Part shown: piece after piece, positions 57,480-64,000 of the stretch
Layout: every line of letters starts with the position of its first letter
Position numbering within the stretch: position 1 is the first letter of the stretch
Origin: Terfezia claveryi
Lineage: Eukaryota; Ascomycota; Pezizomycetes; Pezizales; Pezizaceae
DNA length: 64,000 nucleotides
Direction: 5' to 3'
NCBI GenBank assembly: GCA_015179025.1
Contig: WHUX01000119.1
Span: forward strand, 102,280 to 166,279
Made by a program: the position numbers and the translations under genes
Notes under the pieces: model-generated
Databases searched by the model: none
What the model was told of the DNA's origin: nothing
Seen by the model: only the letters and a program-made list of their open reading frames with translations

Positions 57480-57983
57480 CTCATGATATATTTGTTCCGG
57501 GCCCCCCGCGAGAAAATTAAACTCGCGAGAGGCCCGGGCCTCCCAGGAGACCACCCATCTCCTGGCTGGCCCGGGCTCCGCGGGAGAATACGGAATGGCC
57601 GGGCCAGCCGCGAGTATGAGAAAAATAGTTCTTTACGATATCTTGATAATTTAGATAATGTGGCTATCGGGTGAGCTCATTACCCTCAGCTAGACATATG
57701 ACCGTCAACCGGGTCAATATGCAAGTGCACCAGAGGTCTCAGACGAGTCAGACTTGCTTACCACTGGCCGTACCCTCTGCGAGGGGTAGTACTATCAGAC
57801 TAGGCCATACCAATACTAGTAATAGGCCTGGGCTCGAGACGTCTCGAGACTTTGGGTGAAAATTTTTCAGTGGCTGCAAAAATTCATCGGTTGGGGAAAT
57901 CCAAGTTCAAGCACTATTTTATAGTCTGGTTGGACTATTTTAGTGTTATTCTCGCTACTAGAGGCAGGCAACTTAAAGTTCTC
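57480..57983. other. GC-rich inverted-repeat segment and leader of the second hAT
   Basis: 57495-57625 holds several CCCGGGC and CTCGCGAG palindromes and a segment inversely related to 55213-55290. A perfect 16-bp palindrome, CTCGAGACGTCTCGAG, lies at 57833-57848, just after TAGGCCTGGG, which could be a hAT terminus. The rest appears to be the 5' leader that resumes at 61445 after the LINE insertion. Confidence 0.4.
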
Positions 57984-57985
57984 AT

Positions 57986-60900
57986 ATGGTCCAAGAATGG
58001 ATGGAGTCCAATCACCTCACTCAAATGGTCCACTACCAAGCACACTCCTACCAGCGGGGCAGCGGAAAAAGCCTTTTAGATTTGGTTTTTAAAGGAACAG
58101 AAATTTCATGGAAAGAATCGCCATTGCACCTCTCATGGATCGGTTCAGACCACGCAGTTATTTCAGGATACATCAATGCCACCTTACCAGAAAAAGGCAA
58201 TACAACAACTATCGATTGGAATTGGTGGCAGAAGTACATAGGAAGAAGAAGGTAAAACAAGCGAACACCCTACCCCAAGAAGCACTACAAGAGAAAAGCC
58301 CTTTTGCAGCAACCTACTTCGGGGAGCCTACTAACACCTCAAGAGTTAGTCAAGAACACCTGATCCTAAAATCAGCATCCAGCATAGCAAAAGTGGTAGG
58401 ACGCAGAAGTACAGATACAGATGGAAAGAACAAAGAAGCAGGCAAGGAAGGAGGGGTAGGGTATCAAGAGGAAAGACGCAAGTTCCGAAAGCTAATCAAG
58501 AGGAAAAAACAAGCGTGCTGGAAGAAATTCCTGGAGAGCAAGGTCAAAGACACCTATGGAACGTTGCAAGAGCAGCAAGAGATCCATTTAAGTTCACCCC
58601 AATAATGGGAGATCTAATCAATAAAGACAAAAGATCCTTTCGACAGACCAGGAAAAGTTACAAGCCATCCAGAAACACCATCTTGTGATAAAAGACCACT
58701 CCACCATACCTCCCTCTACACTAGTAATTGCTGAGTCCCTGATACATTACTAAATGGCAGATCAACGAACAGTCCTTAAAGTACTACAAGCTCTAAGCAA
58801 GATATCCAACTCTTCAGCTGCAGGACCAGACCATTTCTTACTGCCTTATCAAGATGATCAAGGACATACTCCTAGGTATAGCTCTAATTAATGACATAGC
58901 CAGAGTGTAGAAGGCAAAGTGTCCCCCCACTATCATGGAGAAATCTCCTTAATTATGATCCCAAAGCCAGGAAAGAACCATCAGAGGTAAAGGAATGGAG
59001 GCAATAGTCCTTTCTAACACTATAGACAAGATCCCGGAGAAGCTGATAGCTAACGAGCTCCAACTTATAATAAACCTCTTCCATCTCTACAATATGGCTT
59101 ACGTAAAGGCAGATCAGCCATCAACACAATAATACACACTATGTCAACAGCAAAAAAGCCATACAAGATAAAAGAAAGCCATGCTACTAGGAAAGGACAT
59201 AATCTTAGCATTCAATAATATAAGAACCAACAAACTTCTAGACTCCTGGTCAAAAACAATACCCCACGGATAGTAAGTTCATCAACAGGTTCCTACAACT
59301 TCGATCCTTTCCAGTCCTCTGGGATGGCCATATTAGAGGAGAAGGCCAGATAGACTAAGGAGCCCTCCAGGAAAGTCACTTTCACCAGTCCTCTGGCTCA
59401 TATATATAGGCAACACCTCAACAGAGCCATAATCGCACACTCAATCTTCACAGGGCCACCCCAGAAAATACAAGAACAAACATAACATTGGCAAGGATCC
59501 CAAGTGGATACCTTATAGCATCCAGCTATTCTCATACGTTGACGATATAAACCCCTGATCATAAGCAGCCTCAACACTAGAGCATACACAAGCTAGTCGA
59601 ACAAGTTACCAACATACTAGACTCAGTAGCAAAAGAGGATAAACTCCTATGGGATCCAAACAAGGAATCCAGGCTCAACTTCCACAATAAAGGCAAGATC
59701 AGTTATTGCAAGACACTAGGAATCACAGTAGCTAGCAACTTTTCATGGAAAAGCCATATCAAACAAGGACACACAAGGCGACTAGCATGTTAAAGGTACT
59801 AACTAGTTTAGCACCAGAATGGAGAGTTAAGCCCAACAAGCCTCAGATCCTTTACACAGGATGTATACAAAGTATCTTCACATAGGGAGTGGAGCTCTGG
59901 AATTCACAACATCAAGAACTCTACAACTATACAACGCCTCGAGTACCAAGCCCTATGGAAGATCACAGGAGGTTACCATGGCTCAAGCTACAAACGCTAG
60001 GCTGGATAGCAATGTTGAACCCTTCAAGACAAGATAGAGAACATGAAATGCTGTGGGTAGCGAGAGCAGTTAGAACAGGTGACCAGCAGATAAAAACCTA
60101 TATCGAAGACGATACTTCATGGCTGGCCAGCAAGAACCTATATTGGACGAGGATCCAATTTCAGAAGCTTTTCAGCTAGCGGAAGTAGACCTCACGAACT
60201 ATCTTGTGGTAACAGGGAGGACACCACATTTTCCTGATCAGAGGGTGATCATAGACCCCAAATCAGAGCTCTACAAGTACCTAGGTCATTGGGCAGCAGG
60301 TATAGGCTCGATCCAGGAAGAGGGTTGGAGAGTGTGCTATTCGGATGGCATAGGAAGAAAAGGTTTGGTAGCAAGTGGAGTCACAGCGAGGACCAGCAGA
60401 AGGCTCCCCAATGATTACGGAGACTACCTAGGAGACCGAGCCATGGTAGCAGATGGTGAACTTTCACAATGTAACTAGTCTCATAAGGAAGATACGGATA
60501 TGCTAGCAATTTTGTCAGATTTCTAAGCGGCAATCCAGGCAGTCCACAATATGAGTTTAGGCTCTCCCCTCAGATCAGGTATTGAAGCGTCCCTCTTAAC
60601 AAGCAACCATACGGGACACGTAGATATCTTGGGTTAGGGGCTACTAGGCATTCAGGTAATAAGAAGGCAGACTGGACCGCAAGCCTTCAGTCACATCTGA
60701 GGGAATTCATAGGCCATGAGTGGATAGTTACAGAAAGGGGTCTAGGAGCGCTCTAAAGCCACGTGGAAAGAAGCGAGAACCAGAGCAGGGCATGGTATGA
60801 AAAGGATGGAATAGAACTACCATGCCCTTTCAGCCTACACCTAGTTACGATTGAACGAGGCCCACAGAAAAGTTGGCTCCACCATATCGGCAAAGCAAAC

Positions 60901-61035
60901 TCAGCAGAATGCGCATATGGACACCCCACAGAGATAGGTGAGCATATCGTCTTCAAGTGCCTACATTTCGATTGTTACTGGAGAGCATTATTGAGGGAAA
61001 AAAGCAACTGGGAGAATCTCGACAAACCAGAGTAG
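57986..61035 (+). pseudogene. LINE Pol remnant
   Basis: Endonuclease C-terminal segment with WIGSDHAVISG (58130-58165), a Lys-rich linker (58440-58600), then a reverse-transcriptase region from about 58690 to 59800 recognisable mainly by order and residual blocks such as SSAAGPDHF (58810), then RNase H (CYSDGIGRKGLVASGV near 60338-60385), and the C-terminal knuckle block RGPQKSWLHHIGKANSAECAYGHP near 60858. Stops and small deletions throughout; inactive. Confidence 0.75.
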
Positions 61036-61425
61036 AGAAAGGAGGGGGAGGAAACGTATGAGGCCATGGAGGCTTTTTTCTGGCTTTTATTCTAAGAGCT
61101 CACATAGTACAGTCATTTTATCACGAGTCCCCTTTGTACATATACAGTCACAGTTTCATAGTCTTTATAAGTCCCCTTTGTCTACAGTTCTTATTCGAGA
61201 TATTCACAGTCATAGTTTCACAGTTGGTTCAGGAAGCGAGCTCAGTCAGGCTCTCGAGTCATCGCTAAGCCCGTTAGTGACAGCACAGGGCGGTGTCTCT
61301 TTTTCCTGTTTATTCTATTTAGTTTGTGTGGTCTGGCAGATTAACTTGCCTTACTCTTGAATCTACGGGCTTCTGCATGGCTCCTCATAGTCCCCCCTAC
61401 TAGGCTGTATAGGAGTACTGATATT
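61036..61425 (+). other. LINE 3' UTR
   Basis: Matches, in reverse complement, 56440-56690. Ends with AGTACTGATATTT before the poly-A. No gene. Confidence 0.7.
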
Positions 61426-61492
61426 TAAAAAAAAAAAAAAAAAAACTTAAAGTTCTCCATTTCCACTCTATCTGTACATTTCTTTACTAATG

Positions 61493-63667
61493 TCCACCAT
61501 GAGCCAAATTTCCATATCGGCTGCTCGTACACCAGATGAATATATCGCGGCTTTAGCAGGGCGCTATGCTACCTTACAAGACTCACGTACTATTAGCGGA
61601 ACTGCGGCCTCACGGAAATTCAGCAGTTATGTTTATACCCGAAAGATACTAATACGGAAGACATTGGAACATGATGAAAGTAAGCATATTATCTTTTGTA
61701 CACACTGCACATGAGGAGGGTGGACTGTGGGAGCCAAATCTACTACTTCCAGTTTACAGCTGCGACATCTCCGACAGCGACATCCTTTGATTCCAACCAG
61801 TCAAGAAGAAGAAATACAATGATTGGAACAGCTAGCAAGATCTTCAGGTACAACAACAAAAGAGCAGACTCCATTCAGTATAATGGCGCAAGGAAAAACA
61901 GCAAGTGCAAGAAAACAAGCGGACCGATTTGATAATAAGGTGTTACGCGAGCATATATCTTCTTTTTTAATTAATACTAATGCTTCTTTATCTGTTGTTG
62001 AGAATTCTAGTTTTCGGGAGTTACTTCAATATTGTAATCCCTCTGCTATTATGATATCCAGACGTACTGCATCTCGTGATATTATGAGTTTATATTCTAA
62101 GTTGTTACCTCGAATTCAGAATATGCTACGTGAGTTTACAGTTATTTATGGAGGTAGAGTTAGTATTACTCTAGATGCATGGAGTTCATCTACTCAGATA
62201 CCATTTTTGGGAATTACTGCACATTTTATTGAACCTGTAACTTGGAAGTTTCGATCATTGTTATTGGGATTTGAACGTTTGGAGGGCAGTCATTCTGCAC
62301 AAGCTTTAGGCCAAGTTCTGGTTGCATGTTTACAAAAATTTCATGTTGCAGGAGCTATTCGTGCTGTTACTGCTGACTCTGCTTCAGTTAATACTGCTAT
62401 GTTTTGAAGACTTGAAAGAGAAGGCAATTTGTCTGGATTTAAACAAGATGATGCACATGTACGATGCATGGGTCATGTTATTAACCTAGCAGTGCAGACC
62501 TTATTGAAAAACCTCCACACAATTCCCATACAAAATGAAGCCAACCTAGCCGATGATGAAGATGGTGAAGAAAACTTTGAGGTTGAAGGAACTCAACTAG
62601 CACATGCATCTTATAAAGCACGCAAAATCATTGCAAAAATCCGATCATCACATCGTCTCTGGGAATCTCTAAAAGCTCAGGCTCAAGCAGCACGCATACC
62701 ATCCAAATCCAATCCTCGATATGCCTGTACGCTGGAATTCTACACATGCTATGCTTGAACGCATATTGGAATTACGTCCTGCAATTGATGCTGTATGCAA
62801 GTATGTATGATTTTAACTTCAAGATTTTTAAAAATTATACTGACTACTTTAGGTTGGAAGAACGTCTCCGGAATTTACAAATTCATGCTGAAGAATGGTC
62901 ACTTCTCCAAAAACTCAAAGATATTCTTGATATCTTCATTAAAGCTACTGAACATTTGAGTGGAAGTAGCTATCCTACCTTATCTGCACAGCTTCCATAC
63001 TTCTCAGTATTATCAACTCGTTTGGAGACTATAGTGGAGCGCGAGTCTACTCCAAGATCAATTTTCTTTGAGGCTTGCACCGCTAGCAGAAGCTTGATGA
63101 ATATCATAGCAAAACTTGTTCTGCACAAGCAATTGCAACTATGTTGGATCCACGATACAAAGTTCAAACATTCCGGAACCTTGGATGGCGAACTGAGTGG
63201 ATTTTAGAGGCGGAAGAAGCTATCCAAAGAATTTATCAGAACCAGTATGCTCCAGCTGCTATATCCTCACGCCCTTCTACTCCACCTCCTCCAGCAAGCT
63301 CTCAATATCTCGAAGACGACTTTATGACAGCTGTATTTGGTTCTTCACAAGCTAGTACAATTCCAGAGATGTCGGAGGTAGATATATTTCTAGAGGAAAA
63401 GGTTGAACTTCCGCAGGTTGATCCGATTGAATGGTGGCGTACTTATGAGTCTCGTTTCCTAACCTTAGCCGTATGGCTCGAGATTATCTTGCTATTCCTG
63501 CTACCAGTGTACCTTCCGAGTGTTGTTTTTCTATTGCAGGGAATGTATTAACTAAGCGGAGAAGTGCTATGACGGAGGGAATGGCTAATGCAATCATGTG
63601 TTGCAAGTATTGGTTGGGGTTTGATGAGTTTACTGTAATGGAGAATGTTATTTCATTGCTTATATAA
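61493..63667 (+). pseudogene. Second hAT transposase, inactivated
   Basis: ATG near 61493. BED finger: CTHC at about 61703, then HLRQRH at 61762-61779. Catalytic-domain blocks: ITLDAWSSSTQIPFLGITAHFI (62165), AVTADSASVNTA (62363), CMGHVINLAVQTLL (62466), VRWNSTHAMLERI in a shifted frame (62729), then an intron 62804-62852 (GTATGA..TTTAG), MLDPRYK (63141), and the dimerisation block MARDYLAIPATSVPSECCFSIAG (63473). TGA replaces Trp at about 61712, 61808 and 62405. Frame changes near 62715, 63115 and 63465 are small indels. The protein differs clearly from the transposase at 37.8-40.8 kb, so it is another hAT lineage. Confidence 0.88.
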
Positions 63668-64000
63668 TTGATTATATACTTTTGTATTTCCTATATTACT
63701 ACTATATTATGTAACTAAGCCTCTCGTTGAAGGACTAGTCTTCTACCACTCCCTATTGCTTTATAAGCGTTCATAGCACGTGGAATCTGCCATAGGAAGT
63801 TCCATGGCACTTGCCATATGAAGACACCTCATTATGGCCGCGTGACTTTGTTTAAGGCGTGTGACTTATTACTATGGCCACATGACCATCGTTTATGGCG
63901 TGTGACTCATTACTATGGCCACATGACCCCTTTTATACAGCGCACCACCTTCTGGTATGCACCCTTTATTGTATTTATTTCCTTAGTCATCAGATCTCAG
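63668..64000 (+). repeat. 3' flank with ~50-bp tandem repeat
   Basis: From 63833 to 63932 about two units of CATTA(C)TATGGCC.C(A/G)TGAC..TTTA(A/T)GGCGTGTGAC. May belong to the right subterminal region of the second hAT; its terminus is not visible before the window ends. Confidence 0.5.

Larger units (their letters stand above)
57984..61444 (+). mobile_element. 5'-truncated Tad-like LINE
   Basis: Flanked by the 13-bp duplication ACTTAAAGTTCTC (57971-57983 and 61445-61457) and ending in a 19-base A run at 61426-61444, the marks of target-primed reverse transcription. The 5' end starts inside the endonuclease domain. It inserted between the leader and coding region of the second hAT transposase. 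Confidence 0.9.

Noticed and set aside
1..64000. tRNA, rRNA or ordinary host genes
   Set aside because: I looked for tRNA-like cloverleaf cores, rRNA landmarks and housekeeping protein motifs by eye and found none; the only conserved cellular-type protein is the H3-like gene, which lies inside the hAT element.

Overview
The window looks like a transposon-dense, repeat-induced-point-mutation (RIP)-marked region of a filamentous ascomycete (Pezizomycotina) genome. The reasons are the element families present, short introns with GTAAGT-type donors and a TACTAAC branch point, and premature stops almost all explained by C-to-T or G-to-A changes (CAA/CAG to TAA/TAG, TGG to TGA/TAG). AT-rich tracts alternate with GC-normal young insertions. 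I see no convincing ordinary host gene, rRNA, tRNA or CRISPR array. The species cannot be named from the sequence alone.

Layout 1-36 kb: one nested stack. The outermost layer is a heavily decayed Ty3/gypsy chromovirus: LTR at 1165-1870, gag to 2864, pol resuming at 26190-27789 and again at 34191-36340. Its gag is split by a large DNA transposon (2865-26189) whose broken transposase (about 16.1-25.1 kb) carries Plavaka/KDZ-type motif blocks and whose opposite strand carries two decayed companion genes. That transposon was itself hit by a related non-autonomous element with a giant foldback (5759-14273), which was then hit by a Ty1/copia element (5825-11631, 625-bp LTRs, CTGTG target duplication), and separately by gypsy element A (16417-22889, 597-bp LTRs, AATTT duplication). 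The outer gypsy pol was hit by gypsy element B (27790-34190, 577-bp LTRs, AAAGC duplication) and by a 99-bp MITE.

Layout 36.9-49.2 kb: a 12.2-kb hAT-type element bounded by TAGTGTGCGCC terminal inverted repeats. It has a four-exon hAT transposase with RIP-type stops on the minus strand, a second minus-strand multi-exon gene, and several plus-strand genes for highly charged proteins. One of these is a histone-H3-like gene: the MARTKQ N-terminus, and alphaN/alpha1, alpha2 and alpha3 segments joined by plausible short introns. A short motif (TCCGTGAC / GTCACGGA) recurs in clusters in its introns, intergenic spaces and ends, including a ~300-bp direct repeat near both termini. This element is the most unusual object in the window.

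Layout 49.2-64 kb: the 3' half of another decayed gypsy element with its LTR (to 51626), an AT-rich tract, a 1.76-kb LTR element without coding capacity (52502-54264), a decayed integrase-type tail with a cysteine cluster, several minus-strand LINE 3' ends, a 5'-truncated LINE on the plus strand with poly-A and a 13-bp target duplication (57984-61444), and a second hAT transposase (61493-63667) with RIP-type stops and frameshifts.
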